DNA from: CAZFDE01 sp964517795
GTDB taxonomy: Bacteria > Planctomycetota > Phycisphaerae > Sedimentisphaerales > Anaerobacaceae
NCBI GenBank assembly: GCA_964517795.1
Contig: CAZFDE010000014.1
Coordinates: 1 to 44,402 of the forward strand
Reading direction: 5' to 3'
Length of the DNA stretch: 44,402 nucleotides
Made by a program: the position numbers and the translations under genes
In this document: positions 16,378 to 25,094 of the stretch, piece by piece
Numbering within the stretch: the stretch's first letter is position 1
Layout: every line of letters begins with the position of its first letter
The notes under the pieces: model-generated
Seen by the model: only the letters and a program-made list of their open reading frames with translations
Database searches by the model: none
Told to the model about the DNA's origin: nothing

Positions 16378-17763
16378 CTACGAAACCAATAACAAGGTCA
16401 GCGTCATGAAAATGGCGGCACTGATCGAATCGTTGGCCGTGGTGACCAGCGGCCCGGAACTGATGGCCGGGTCGATCCCGACCCGACGAAACAGAAACGG
16501 CAAAAACAATCCTAATGTCGTAGAAACCATGATCGCCGAGAACATTGCCAACGCAAAGGAAATCACCAGAAAAATAATACTGAAATCCTCGGCGGCGGCT
16601 TTATAATTCAATAAAACACCGCAAACCCCCCCGCCGATGATCCCGCAGCACAGGGCCACCAGTAAGGCAATACGCACCTCACGTCCGAAGACCTGGCTCA
16701 GCTTCAATGCCGCCAGGTGACCGGTCGCCAGCCCGGAAACCACAATCGCTGAGGTCTGCAGACCCGCGTTACCGCTGATCGCCCCGATCATCGGCACAAA
16801 CGCAACCGCTGTTGTATAAACGATTGCCAGATTCGCTAAATCAAATTGCCGCCCGAACAGGATCAACACCAGTGCGGTAATACCGGTCCCGATCAGACAC
16901 GGCAATAACCAGGTCATGCGAATCCGCGCGGCATGGGCGGCGGAAAATCGATCGAGTTCGTCCGCATCGGTACCGGCCATGGCATACAGGTCCTCGGCCG
17001 CTTCTTCTTCAGCCACCTCGATCACCCGGTCGGCCGTGATACGACCGATCAATTTATGGTCCTGATCCAAAACCGGAACAACGATCAGATCGTTCTTGCT
17101 GAACACGTTACGAACTTCTTCCTGATCGGCCTGATCCAGAACATAGATCGTCTCCGGATCGACCACATCCTTGACGCGGGTATCTTCCGGCCGCGTTAAC
17201 AGATGACGAATACGAACATCCCCCACAAACTTACCCGCCTCATCCACAACGAAAATCGAATAAAAATCCTCGTCGATTTCCGCCTGACGAATCTTATTAA
17301 CCGCCTCGGCGATCGTCGCATCCTCATCCACACTGATCACCAGCGGGTCCATGATCCCGCCCGCCGAATCCTCCGAATACATCAATAACTGACGAACCTT
17401 AAACGCCTCATTCCTCTCCAGGCTCGAGAGCACCTTATTGCGCAACTCATCGGGAATCTCGGTAATCAAGTCAGCCGCATCATCGGCGTCAAGTTCGACA
17501 AAGATCGCCTTAATCTCCTCTTCGGTCAGAATTTCGAATAATTCGTCGCGACTGGCCTCGTCAATCTTTTCCAGCACCTCCGCAGCCGTCGGTTTATCCA
17601 GCAAATTAAAAATCACCCGCATCTGGTCAGCATCGAGCACTTCCACGATCTCGGCGATATCACTGCTGCGCTGCTCGCCCAATTCGGTCTTTAGCGCAAA
17701 GGAATCCGCCGCCTCGATCAACTGCTTGATCTGCGCTAACAGGTCTTTTAATTCGTCACGCAT
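16378..17763 (-). CDS. mgtE: MgtE magnesium transporter
   Basis: A 461-residue Mg2+ channel/transporter of the cytoplasmic membrane. It has the family order: an acidic N domain of helical repeats (about 1-130, with LDADDAADLITEIPDE), a CBS pair (about 135-255, from SAGGIMDPLVISVDEDATI to GRITADRVIEVAEEEA), a connecting helix with many acidic residues, and five membrane helices (about 285-460) including GNAGLQTSAIVVSGLATG and the ending segment SSGPLVTTANDSISAAIFM, both typical of MgtE. In this family the CBS and N domains bind Mg2+ and close the pore when internal Mg2+ is high. The ATG has GGAAG 7 nt upstream. No magnesium riboswitch is visible in the short leader. It appears to be a single-gene unit. 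Confidence 0.96.
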   Translation of the reverse strand: MRDELKDLLAQIKQLIEAADSFALKTELGEQRSSDIAEIVEVLDADQMRVIFNLLDKPTAAEVLEKIDEASRDELFEILTEEEIKAIFVELDADDAADLITEIPDELRNKVLSSLERNEAFKVRQLLMYSEDSAGGIMDPLVISVDEDATIAEAVNKIRQAEIDEDFYSIFVVDEAGKFVGDVRIRHLLTRPEDTRVKDVVDPETIYVLDQADQEEVRNVFSKNDLIVVPVLDQDHKLIGRITADRVIEVAEEEAAEDLYAMAGTDADELDRFSAAHAARIRMTWLLPCLIGTGITALVLILFGRQFDLANLAIVYTTAVAFVPMIGAISGNAGLQTSAIVVSGLATGHLAALKLSQVFGREVRIALLVALCCGIIGGGVCGVLLNYKAAAEDFSIIFLVISFALAMFSAIMVSTTLGLFLPFLFRRVGIDPAISSGPLVTTANDSISAAIFMTLTLLLVS

Positions 17764-17877
17764 GATTCACTTCCACAATCCCAGAAAGTTGATAAACCGA
17801 TCATTCATCTTACCTTACCCGAAATCAATCAGATAGGCAAATCTTTTTCGATATCATGTAATCTGCATTTTAAAATG

Positions 17878-17906
17878 TTGACATTTCCGTTCCGGTAGAA
17901 TACGTT
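17878..17906 (+). promoter_or_regulatory. Candidate promoter of the 61-residue gene
   Basis: A perfect TTGACA at 17878-17883 is followed after 17 bp by TACGTT (17901-17906), a weak -10. The ATG at 17943 would follow a leader of about 30 nt. Confidence 0.4.
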
Positions 17907-17942
17907 GCGATAAACGAGTATTCATTGATCAGGGAGATATAA

Positions 17943-18128
17943 ATGAATCAAAATATCGCAACCGAATCCATGTCCTTCGAAATCAACCAACCATCTCCCA
18001 ATAGTACTGCCGAAGAAATACGAAAAAAATATTTGAACCACGAAGTATCTATTAAATCCATTGGGATACTTTACTTCACTGGTGCGATTGTCATCGGCGT
18101 TTGGAAACATTTTAATAAGAAAAAATAA
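17943..18128 (+). CDS. Small single-span membrane protein, 61 residues
   Basis: A short gene with GGGAG 6 nt before its ATG. Residues 22-38 are charged (EEIRKKYLNHEVSIKS), then one hydrophobic helix (about 39-53, IGILYFTGAIVIGV), then a basic tail ending KKK. The segment EEIRKKYLNHE-SIKSIGILY resembles, from memory, the conserved start of longer multi-helix membrane proteins in planctomycetes, where several more helices follow. Here the frame stops after the first helix, so it is either a true mini-protein or a truncated relative. The basic C-terminus suggests an N-out or tail-anchored topology that cannot be settled by eye. It converges on the zinc-ribbon gene with an 11-bp gap. Confidence 0.68.
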   Translation: MNQNIATESMSFEINQPSPNSTAEEIRKKYLNHEVSIKSIGILYFTGAIVIGVWKHFNKKK

Positions 18129-18139
18129 AGTGATTCGTT

Positions 18140-18601
18140 TTACAATATGACTCGGCCCCATGACCATGATAAATACAGAATCACTAATACGGCCGCGATG
18201 ATATAGCCGGCGATGGTCGCATTTTTTCGTCTGGCGGGGTCTTTGATCGTTGCCGTCAGCAGAAACGGGGCGCCGACGATCAGCATGATTGGGACAAACA
18301 AAATCATCAAGAACACCGAAAACAGCTTCACGAACAGCGGGACGTTTTTTCGCTGCCATGTTTGTCGCCAGAGGTTGCCGAAGCCGCCGGCATAATTGAA
18401 CCGCAGATTGATCCATGGCAGATATGTCGCCAAGGGGTTGATCGCCTGATTGGAGCCGCATTTTTCGCAGTAATATTGGTGCGGATCACAGGGCCTTAAG
18501 CAATTGGGGCACAGCGGCACCGCATCATCGACAGACAGATCGTCGGTTCCAACGGCATTATCTTCAATTTGAGGCGTATTTTCCGGATCATCGCTTTGCA
18601 T
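18140..18601 (-). CDS. Zinc-ribbon membrane protein, function unknown
   Basis: A 153-residue protein from the ATG at 18601, chosen because AGGAT lies 7-8 nt upstream; an earlier start at 18637 would add 12 residues without a ribosome site. An acidic N-terminal tail (1-30) is followed by a zinc ribbon with two CPxC-type pairs, CPNC and CEKC, within residues 30-50. After a linker come two hydrophobic segments (about 90-118 and 127-147). Proteins with a zinc ribbon plus two helices are common in bacteria and mostly uncharacterised; they may tether or sense proteins at the membrane. A putative promoter for the divergent malic enzyme gene begins 46 bp from its start, so the two genes share a short upstream region. 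Confidence 0.75.
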   Translation of the reverse strand: MQSDDPENTPQIEDNAVGTDDLSVDDAVPLCPNCLRPCDPHQYYCEKCGSNQAINPLATYLPWINLRFNYAGGFGNLWRQTWQRKNVPLFVKLFSVFLMILFVPIMLIVGAPFLLTATIKDPARRKNATIAGYIIAAVLVILYLSWSWGRVIL

Positions 18602-18646
18602 AGCAATTATCCTACACAAACAAAGCAGAAAGTGCAAGATTTACGG

Positions 18647-18675
18647 TTCACAAGCCGCGGCGACGGCCGTATAAT
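18647..18675 (+). promoter_or_regulatory. Sigma-70-type promoter of the malic enzyme gene
   Basis: TTCACA at 18647-18652 (five of six) and TATAAT at 18670-18675 (perfect) are separated by 17 bp. Transcription is predicted to start near 18682, about 31 nt before the ATG. Confidence 0.72.
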
Positions 18676-18712
18676 CAAATAGTCAATTTTGGGATGCAAT
18701 TAGGAGAGCTAT

Positions 18713-20107
18713 ATGCCAATGGTCGATTTGAAAGGTACAAGCTGGCAGCAGCGATACGCGGCCTCGCAGATTTATACGCTTCGCTGCAAAATCAACGATG
18801 TTCCGGGCATGAGCGCACGGCTGATCGAGGCGTTCGGCAAGGTCGATGCCCACATGGGCGATATTCACTTTATCGAGGTCCAGGACCAGTTCAAGATCCG
18901 CGATTTTACGATCTATATCGCTAACGAAGCCGCTTTGGAGGCTTTAAAGCAACTAGTCGAAGAGATCGACGGGATCGAGATTCTCGATATCCGCGACGAA
19001 ATCATGCATACCCATCACCGCGGCTCGATCGATGTGGTCAGCCGCATGAAAATCAAGAGCCTGACCGATTTGCGGATGGTTTATACGCCCGGGGTGGCCA
19101 GCGTCTGCAAGAAAATCGAAGCCGATCCCGAGGCCGCCTATGAATATACCGGCCTGTGCGATCGCGTGGCGATCGTTACCAACGGGACCGCAGTGCTGGG
19201 ATTGGGCGATATCGGCGTAGTGCCGTCGCTGCCGGTGATGGAGGGCAAGGCCTCGATCTTTGCCGAATTCGTCAATGTCAGCGCGGTGCCGATTCTGATC
19301 GATACCAAGGACGTGGATAAATTCGTGGATACGGTCGTGCAGATCGCGCCGAGTTTCGGGGCGATCCAACTGGAAGATGTGGCGGCGCCGATGTGTTTTG
19401 AGATCGAAGAAAAACTGCTTAGCCAACTGGATATCCCGGTCTTCCACGACGATCAGCACGGTACGGCAACAGTTGTCCTTGCGGCGTTGATCAATGCGCT
19501 TAAGCAGGTCGGCAAAAATTGCGAAGACTGTACGGTGGTGATGCTCGGTGCCGGTGCGGCCGGGATCGCGATCAGCAAGATGCTGAACAAATACGGCATC
19601 AAAGATATCGTGGTGTATGACTCGTTCGGGCCGATCTATCGGGGCCGGACCGAGAAAATGAATCCGTATAAAGAGCAGCTTGCCCAGATTACCAACCGGG
19701 ACAATCTAAGCTGTCCGCTCATAGAGGGCTTTAAGGGCCGTGATATCTTTATCGGTGTGGCGCGGCCGCACATGGTCAGTTCCGATATGATCGCCGCGAT
19801 GGCCGAGAAAGCCATTGCCTTGCCGCTAAGCAATCCGGTCGGCGAGATCAGCAAGGAAGAGGCGATTGCCGCTGGTGCCGCAATTGCCGCTGACGGCCGG
19901 GATATTAACAATGCGCTGGCCTATCCGGGGATTTTCCGCGGCACTCTCGATGCACGGTGCAAATCGATCACGATGGAGATGAAGATCGCCGCCGCCGAGC
20001 GGATTGCCGAGATCGCCCCGGGCCATGACCTGATGCCGGATATGCTCGACCGGGCGGTGCATCAGCAGGTCGCGCTCGCCGTCGAGGATGCCGCCAAGAG
20101 GCCGTAA
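18713..20107 (+). CDS. NAD-type malic enzyme with N-terminal ACT domain
   Basis: A 464-residue enzyme converting malate to pyruvate and CO2. Residues 19-95 form an ACT-like domain, a likely allosteric site. The catalytic part shows Y124 in VYTPGVA, K179 in EGKASIFAEF, metal ligands E221/D222 (QLEDVAAP) and D246/D247 (FHDDQHGTA), and the dinucleotide fold GAGAAG (279-284). The acidic residue after the second strand (VYDSFGP, D303) favours NAD+ over NADP+; this is an inference. The protein is of the short bacterial type, without the phosphotransacetylase-like extension of the long form. AGGAGAG lies just before the ATG, and a strong promoter lies upstream. It is probably transcribed alone; the V-ATPase operon begins 165 bp downstream with its own promoter. 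Confidence 0.93.
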   Translation: MPMVDLKGTSWQQRYAASQIYTLRCKINDVPGMSARLIEAFGKVDAHMGDIHFIEVQDQFKIRDFTIYIANEAALEALKQLVEEIDGIEILDIRDEIMHTHHRGSIDVVSRMKIKSLTDLRMVYTPGVASVCKKIEADPEAAYEYTGLCDRVAIVTNGTAVLGLGDIGVVPSLPVMEGKASIFAEFVNVSAVPILIDTKDVDKFVDTVVQIAPSFGAIQLEDVAAPMCFEIEEKLLSQLDIPVFHDDQHGTATVVLAALINALKQVGKNCEDCTVVMLGAGAAGIAISKMLNKYGIKDIVVYDSFGPIYRGRTEKMNPYKEQLAQITNRDNLSCPLIEGFKGRDIFIGVARPHMVSSDMIAAMAEKAIALPLSNPVGEISKEEAIAAGAAIAADGRDINNALAYPGIFRGTLDARCKSITMEMKIAAAERIAEIAPGHDLMPDMLDRAVHQQVALAVEDAAKRP

Positions 20108-20194
20108 TTCTGTTTGTTTGATGACGATTATTGACCAGGATTTGTTAAAAAAACGTTATTTCTGAAAAACCTGGGGCGTTCTGCAGAAAAACGG

Positions 20195-20221
20195 TTGAAT
20201 TTCGGGTGGAAGTGGTATAAG
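20195..20221 (+). promoter_or_regulatory. Extended -10 promoter of the V-ATPase operon
   Basis: TATAAG at 20216-20221 is preceded by TGG, forming an extended -10, and TTGAAT lies 15 bp upstream (20195-20200). The spacing is short, so the extended -10 probably carries much of the recognition. The leader to the first ATG at 20273 is about 45 nt. Confidence 0.55.
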
Positions 20222-20272
20222 GTCTTAACTTTTACATTTTTACCACGATAAGTGATATGTAAAGGTGCTTTC

Positions 20273-20578
20273 ATGGAATTGATAAAGAATATTAAACAGG
20301 CTGAAAAGCAAGCCCAGGAACTGATCGAGCAGGCCAAAACTCAGGCCGCTAAAGATGCCGAAACAGCCAAAAACCAGATGAACGAACAGCTCGAGCAGGC
20401 CCGTATCGAGCGCAACAAACAGATCGAACAGGCCAAGGAACAAGGCGCCAAGGATGCTCAGGGCGATATCGAAAAACTCAAGAATCAGGCCGAGCAGCAA
20501 AAACAGCAACTGCAGCAGAAAACCGCCGGCAAGATCGATGCGGCCGTCAACAAAGTCATCGCGTACGTGAAAGGCTGA
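20273..20578 (+). CDS. V-type ATPase subunit H/G-like stator protein
   Basis: A 101-residue, highly charged and almost entirely helical protein, rich in Glu, Gln, Lys and Ala (IKQAEKQAQELIEQAKTQAA and similar runs). This is the composition and length of the AhaH/NtpF-type peripheral stalk subunit, which pairs with subunit E as a right-handed coiled coil linking the catalytic head to subunit I. I use the ATG at 20273, which has AAGGTG 7 nt upstream; the frame is open for seven codons further. It is the first gene of the operon and lies 4 bp before subunit I. Sequence identity in this family is low, so the assignment rests on position and composition. Confidence 0.85.
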   Translation: MELIKNIKQAEKQAQELIEQAKTQAAKDAETAKNQMNEQLEQARIERNKQIEQAKEQGAKDAQGDIEKLKNQAEQQKQQLQQKTAGKIDAAVNKVIAYVKG

Positions 20579-20582
20579 TTCG

Positions 20583-22547
20583 ATGGCGATTGCACCGATG
20601 CAGAAATTTATTATCGCGTCGCACCAAAGCGAATCGCAGCAGCTGCTCGAACGGCTCCAGGATCAGGGCATCTGTCAGATCCTCAATGCCGAGCAGGCGA
20701 TGGTTTGCAAGGATATTCCCGATATGTGCTGTGCCGGTGTCGCCCCGAAGGAATTGCAAAGCCGTGTCGGGCGGCTGGAGAAAGCATTGGATTTCTTAAA
20801 GTCCTATACCCCGCCGAAAAAGGGCATCGACGCAATGCTTGCACCCAGGGCGGTGATCGACGAACAACAATATCAAAAGACGGTCTCGGATGAAACGTTG
20901 ATGGATGTGCTCGAACAGAGCGAACAGGTCCAATCGCAGATCGATAAACTCAACGGTAAAATCGAAAACCTCCAGGGGACATTGGAGCATCTCGAACCGT
21001 GGCGAAATCTCTCGGTACCGGTCGAGGAACTTTATGCCCTGGAGAGCAGTGTTTGTTTGACGGGTTTGTTGCCTGCTCAGCATATGGATGCGGTTAGCGA
21101 AACATGCCGCGCGCATGGGGCGGTCATTGAACAGGTCGGCACCAGCGGGACGCGATTGGCGCTGCTGATCGTTACCTTTAAGGATAAAGCAGCCGAGGTG
21201 CAGAAACTGCTGCGTTCGGCGGATTTCGAACAGGTCGGCTTCGAAGGCTTCAACGGTACCGTGACCGCATTGATCGACGAGAACCAACACGACCTTAAAG
21301 ACACTCGAAACCAGCTTCAACAACAGCATGAAAAGGCGGGCCAACTGGCTCAAAGTTACCTCGAACTGGAGATCCTTTACGATCATTATGCGAATCTGCT
21401 TGGCCGCGAGGATACGCATCACCGTTCGCCGGCAACGGATTCGACGGTCGTGCTCGAAGGCTGGGTCAAAAAGAATGATTATAAAAAACTGCAAGCGACG
21501 CTTCGCGATTTTGCGGCCAGCGACCTGCAGCCGATCGAACCGGCCGAAGGCGAAGAAATTCCCGTCGAGATCGAAAACACCCGGACCATTCGTCCCTTTG
21601 AGCTGGTCACACGGCTTTATGGAATGCCCGAACCGTGGAATATCGATCCGACGATCTTTCTGGCGCCGTTTTTTGCTATCTTTTTCGGAATGTGCCTCGC
21701 CGATGCCGGGTATGGATTGGTACTGGTGATCCTGAGTCTGCTTCTGGTTAAAAAGATGCAGGGTGACACGAAATTATTGGTCATGTTAGGGATGTGCGGC
21801 GCAGCAACCGTCATTATTGGGGCATTGACCGGCGGCTGGTTTGGTGACGGTATCCAACAACTCAATATCCCATGGATGATCGCGATGCGTAAGAAATTCA
21901 TGTGGTTCGATCCGCTGGAAAATCCCATGATCTTCTTTTATCTATCCTTAGGACTGGGTTATTTCCAGATTCAATTTGGTTTGTTCGTAGCGTTCTGTCA
22001 TAATCTGCGGCAGCAAAATTTTATCGCCGCAATATGTGATCAGCTCACCTGGCTGACGATGCTCAATTCCCTTCTGCTGTTCGGTTTCAGTAAAGCCGGT
22101 TTGATCTCGCCGGAAATGGGCAAATTCTTCGGTATGCTTGCCTTGGTACCGGCCGTGATGATCTTTCTGTTCAGTCATCGCGAGGGCGGGATTGGTGCAC
22201 GGCTGGGGATGGGATTCTACAATCTCTTCAGTACGATCTTTTTTGTCGGCGATGTACTCAGTTATCTGAGATTGATGGCATTAGGGATGGTCGGGGCCGG
22301 TATGGCGATGGCATTTAATGTCATCTCGAAACAATTTCTGGGTATCGGCTGGGGAATCGGCATCGCATTAACGATCTTCTTCTTGATCTTTCTTCACACG
22401 GTGAACCTGGCACTGGCGGTCTTGAGCGCATTTGTGCACACCCTTCGATTACAGTATGTGGAATTTTTCCCGAAATTCCTGGTCGGCGGCGGCCGGGAAT
22501 TCGAACCCTTAAACAAAACGTATAAACACATTTACATTAAAAAATAA
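20583..22547 (+). CDS. V-type ATPase subunit I (membrane stator, a-subunit)
   Basis: A 654-residue subunit that forms the ion half-channels beside the c-ring. Residues 1-340 are cytoplasmic, with long coiled-coil stretches (about 85-130 and 225-265). From about 360 to 640 there are seven to eight membrane helices. The essential arginine of the a-subunit lies in DVLSYLRLMALG (R563), which opposes the glutamate of the ring. ILAPFF-type sequence (PTIFLAPFFAIFFGMCLADAG) marks the first membrane helix, as in other bacterial members. It follows the stator subunit by 4 bp and is followed after 34 bp by the ring subunit. Length matches the bacterial/archaeal family (about 600-660). Confidence 0.95.
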   Translation: MAIAPMQKFIIASHQSESQQLLERLQDQGICQILNAEQAMVCKDIPDMCCAGVAPKELQSRVGRLEKALDFLKSYTPPKKGIDAMLAPRAVIDEQQYQKTVSDETLMDVLEQSEQVQSQIDKLNGKIENLQGTLEHLEPWRNLSVPVEELYALESSVCLTGLLPAQHMDAVSETCRAHGAVIEQVGTSGTRLALLIVTFKDKAAEVQKLLRSADFEQVGFEGFNGTVTALIDENQHDLKDTRNQLQQQHEKAGQLAQSYLELEILYDHYANLLGREDTHHRSPATDSTVVLEGWVKKNDYKKLQATLRDFAASDLQPIEPAEGEEIPVEIENTRTIRPFELVTRLYGMPEPWNIDPTIFLAPFFAIFFGMCLADAGYGLVLVILSLLLVKKMQGDTKLLVMLGMCGAATVIIGALTGGWFGDGIQQLNIPWMIAMRKKFMWFDPLENPMIFFYLSLGLGYFQIQFGLFVAFCHNLRQQNFIAAICDQLTWLTMLNSLLLFGFSKAGLISPEMGKFFGMLALVPAVMIFLFSHREGGIGARLGMGFYNLFSTIFFVGDVLSYLRLMALGMVGAGMAMAFNVISKQFLGIGWGIGIALTIFFLIFLHTVNLALAVLSAFVHTLRLQYVEFFPKFLVGGGREFEPLNKTYKHIYIKK

Positions 22548-22581
22548 GAACAAGGTCATTTAGGAAAGTGAGGTTTGAACG

Positions 22582-23091
22582 ATGGATTACGGAATGGCAT
22601 TAGCATTGCTTGGAGCAGGATTGGCGGCGCTGATGGCGGGTATCGGTTCGGCGGTCGGTATCAGTATTGCCGGTCGCAGTGCAACGGGTGTGCTCAGCGA
22701 GAAACCCGAACGATACGGCCAGATGTTTATTATGGTCGTGCTGCCGGGTACTCAGGGCTTTTACGGATTTTTGGCCGCGTTCATGGTCATGCTGCAGTTG
22801 AATTTTTTCGGCGGCGGCCTTGCAGAACCCTTAAGCGTTACACTGGGCTGGCAAGTCCTTGCCGCGAACCTGCCAATTGCATTAGCGGGTATGTTCAGTG
22901 CGATGCAGCAGGGCAAGGTGTGCGCCGGCGGCATTCTGATGGCAGCCAAGCGGCCGGAGATGGCATTTAAGGCCGGTGTGGTTTATGCCGTTATGGTCGA
23001 GATTTATGCGATCCTCGGACTGCTGATCACGTTATTTATTTTACTGTTCGGGATCAACTGGCCGGCAGCCGTTGCGGCGACAGGTGCCTAA
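22582..23091 (+). CDS. V-type ATPase subunit K (c-ring proteolipid)
   Basis: A 169-residue proteolipid with four membrane helices, two hairpins fused in tandem as in NtpK. The second helix has LPGTQGFYGF, giving L54, T57 and Q58; the third helix contains Q109/Q110 (SAMQQGKV); the fourth has the ion-carrying glutamate E140 (VMVEIYAILG). These correspond to the Na+ ligands L61, T64, Q65, Q110 and E139 of the Enterococcus hirae ring. Only one carboxylate per two hairpins is present, since the second helix has Gln at the equivalent place. This points to a Na+-binding ring and a low ion-to-ATP ratio, an inference from residues only. It sits between subunits I and E. Confidence 0.95.
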   Translation: MDYGMALALLGAGLAALMAGIGSAVGISIAGRSATGVLSEKPERYGQMFIMVVLPGTQGFYGFLAAFMVMLQLNFFGGGLAEPLSVTLGWQVLAANLPIALAGMFSAMQQGKVCAGGILMAAKRPEMAFKAGVVYAVMVEIYAILGLLITLFILLFGINWPAAVAATGA

Positions 23092-23124
23092 TTAATCGTT
23101 AACCTTTAATGATCAGGTAAGATT

Positions 23125-23718
23125 ATGGAAGCGCAACAGGTTGTTGAAAAAATATTGTCAGAGGCTCAGACCAAGGCCGATGAGATCAAAGCCCAAGCCC
23201 GGGAAAAACAGGACCGGCAGCAAGGCGACATGCAGCAGCAGCTTGACGAATTTAAGAAAACGACCGAAGAAATGGTTCAGCAGGCGGCCGCTGACGAGCG
23301 CGAACACCGCCTGGCCTCGGCGCGGATGGACATCGCCAAGGATTATCTCGGGCAAAAACGTGACATCCTCGATAAGGTATTCGACAAGGCGCGTCAGCAG
23401 ATCCTCTCGATGCCGGACGATCAATATCGCGGCCTGATGGAAAAGCTTATGCTCGGGGCCGTCCAGACCGGTGAGGAAGAAGTGATTGTTGACCAAAATG
23501 AAAAACGGCTCGACGCAAATTTTATCAATACCGTCAGCGGCAAACTCAAAGACGGATTGAAAAAGGAATTGAAACTCTCCGAGCAGCGCGGATCGATCGA
23601 GGGCGGCTTTATTCTCAAACGCGGCCAGATTAAAACGAACTGCTCGATCGATATGCTGCTTTCGCAGGCGCGAAATGACCTTGAGATCGAACTGGCAAAG
23701 GAATTGTTTACTGAATAA
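23125..23718 (+). CDS. V-type ATPase subunit E (peripheral stalk)
   Basis: A 197-residue stator subunit. The N-terminal half (about 1-95) is a long charged helix (EAQTKADEIKAQAREKQDRQ and similar), which pairs with the H/G subunit in a coiled coil. The C-terminal half (about 100-197) is a mixed fold with GSIEGGFILKRGQIKTNCSI, the typical ending region of subunit E that clamps to the top of the A3B3 head. Its TAA stop shares a base with the ATG of the next gene (TAATG), so translation of subunit C is probably coupled. Length agrees with the family (about 190-210). Confidence 0.93.
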   Translation: MEAQQVVEKILSEAQTKADEIKAQAREKQDRQQGDMQQQLDEFKKTTEEMVQQAAADEREHRLASARMDIAKDYLGQKRDILDKVFDKARQQILSMPDDQYRGLMEKLMLGAVQTGEEEVIVDQNEKRLDANFINTVSGKLKDGLKKELKLSEQRGSIEGGFILKRGQIKTNCSIDMLLSQARNDLEIELAKELFTE

Positions 23719-24749
23719 TGACCGCCACTTCAAAACAAGCTGTTATTGATTTCGCGGTGTATCCGCCGGTTGGTCAGGACGATTGGCGATATGCCTTCGC
23801 CGCGGCCGAAGTACGGGCGCTGGAGACGCAGATGCTCAGCCATGCGGCATTAGCGGATTTGGCCAATGCCGAGAATTTCGCGGCGGCCGGCGATCTGTTG
23901 TCCGCGACCGAATATTCCGTCAACGCTAATGCCCCATTCGAAGAGGTGGAAACGATGCTCCTGGAGCGGCGAACAGCGGTCCGCGAACTGTTTAAGCAAC
24001 TGATCGACGACGAGCCGCTGGTGGAACTGCTGCGTGAAAAGGACGATTTCAATAACCTGCGACTGGCGATCCGCCGAACCGTTACCGACCAACCCATCGG
24101 TGCCGATTACAGCAATGAAGGCAGCGTCCCGGCGGATATGTTCGGGGAGATATTCGAACAGGAAAATTACGCCCTGCTGCCCGAACATATGCAGGAAGCG
24201 GTCGAAGAAGGCGTGCTGGCGTATTACCAGGACAAAAACATTCGAGACATTGATTTCGCGCTCGATGCGGCCCAGGCACGATATAAACTCAATAAAGCAA
24301 TCGAATTAAATAACAAATTTCTCGAAAGCCTGTTTCGCCTGCAGATCGATATCGCCAATATCCGCACAATGCTTCGGCTCAAATTCACCGAATCGGAACT
24401 GCGGAACGTCTTTCTCGAAGGCGGATTTCTGGAAATTGACCGCTTTAAGCACGGCCTGGATATCGGTTACGAAGCGATCCCGGCATTGTTTTTGGCAACG
24501 CCGTATCACGAGATCATCGACTCGGGCATCGGCTATTTAAATTCGAACCAGTCGTTTTTGAAACTCGAACAGAAATGCGACGATTACGTCAACGGTTTTC
24601 TGCGCAGCACGTCGCAGATTACCGCCGGCCCGCAGCCGGTCATCGCTTATGTATTACTCAAAGAAGGGGAGATTCGCAATGTCAGGCTGATCCTGACGGC
24701 AAAAAAAAATTCACTCGATAAACAATTGATTCTTGATCGGGTGGCATAG
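23718..24749 (+). CDS. V-type ATPase subunit C (central stalk cap, d-type)
   Basis: A 343-residue all-helical protein of the vATP-synt_AC39 family, which caps the membrane ring and couples the rotating central stalk to it. It has no membrane segments. Repeated helical bundles and lengths match NtpC-type subunits (about 335-350 residues). Motifs typical of the family include REKDDFNNLRLAIR near residue 110 and DIANIRTMLRLK near residue 210. The start codon overlaps the subunit E stop by one base. Subunit F follows after 8 bp. The identification rests on position within a complete operon as well as these motifs. Confidence 0.92.
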   Translation: MTATSKQAVIDFAVYPPVGQDDWRYAFAAAEVRALETQMLSHAALADLANAENFAAAGDLLSATEYSVNANAPFEEVETMLLERRTAVRELFKQLIDDEPLVELLREKDDFNNLRLAIRRTVTDQPIGADYSNEGSVPADMFGEIFEQENYALLPEHMQEAVEEGVLAYYQDKNIRDIDFALDAAQARYKLNKAIELNNKFLESLFRLQIDIANIRTMLRLKFTESELRNVFLEGGFLEIDRFKHGLDIGYEAIPALFLATPYHEIIDSGIGYLNSNQSFLKLEQKCDDYVNGFLRSTSQITAGPQPVIAYVLLKEGEIRNVRLILTAKKNSLDKQLILDRVA

Positions 24750-24757
24750 AGAACAAA

Positions 24758-25081
24758 ATGGAAGGTAAAGCAGCCGTACTTGGAAGTGAAGATTTTGTAA
24801 CGCCGTTTTCGGCGCTGGGGATCGATACGTTCGCAGTCGGCGATTCGGCCGAAAAAATCCGCGAATCAGCCCGCGAGATTATTGCGGGCAAATACGCCCT
24901 GGTCGTCGTCGCGGAAAATGTCGCCCAGCGCGCCGAGGAGGTGTTCGGCGACCATCAGAATTCGCCGACGCCGTGTATCGTCACGGTCCCGTTTACCACA
25001 GAATCCGAAGGGGTGGCAACCGCAGCACTCGGCGAAGTACTGAAAATGGCGACCGGCATTAACATATTACAGGACAGTTAA
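24758..25081 (+). CDS. V-type ATPase subunit F (central stalk)
   Basis: A 107-residue, single-domain alpha/beta protein that binds subunit D in the rotor. It opens with a short strand (AAVLGSEDFVTPFSALGIDT), corresponding to the conserved GDEDTVLGFRLAGI-type start of the family, and contains the ALVVVAENVA strand near residue 50. The family's PCIVTVP segment is near residue 70. It lies 8 bp after subunit C and 13 bp before subunit A. Length is as expected (about 100-110). Confidence 0.92.
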   Translation: MEGKAAVLGSEDFVTPFSALGIDTFAVGDSAEKIRESAREIIAGKYALVVVAENVAQRAEEVFGDHQNSPTPCIVTVPFTTESEGVATAALGEVLKMATGINILQDS

Positions 25082-25094
25082 TAAGGTTTCGACA

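Noticed and set aside
17764..17880. Possible magnesium riboswitch before mgtE
   Set aside because: The leader is short, A/T-rich and lacks the conserved helices of the M-box or mgtA-type leaders.
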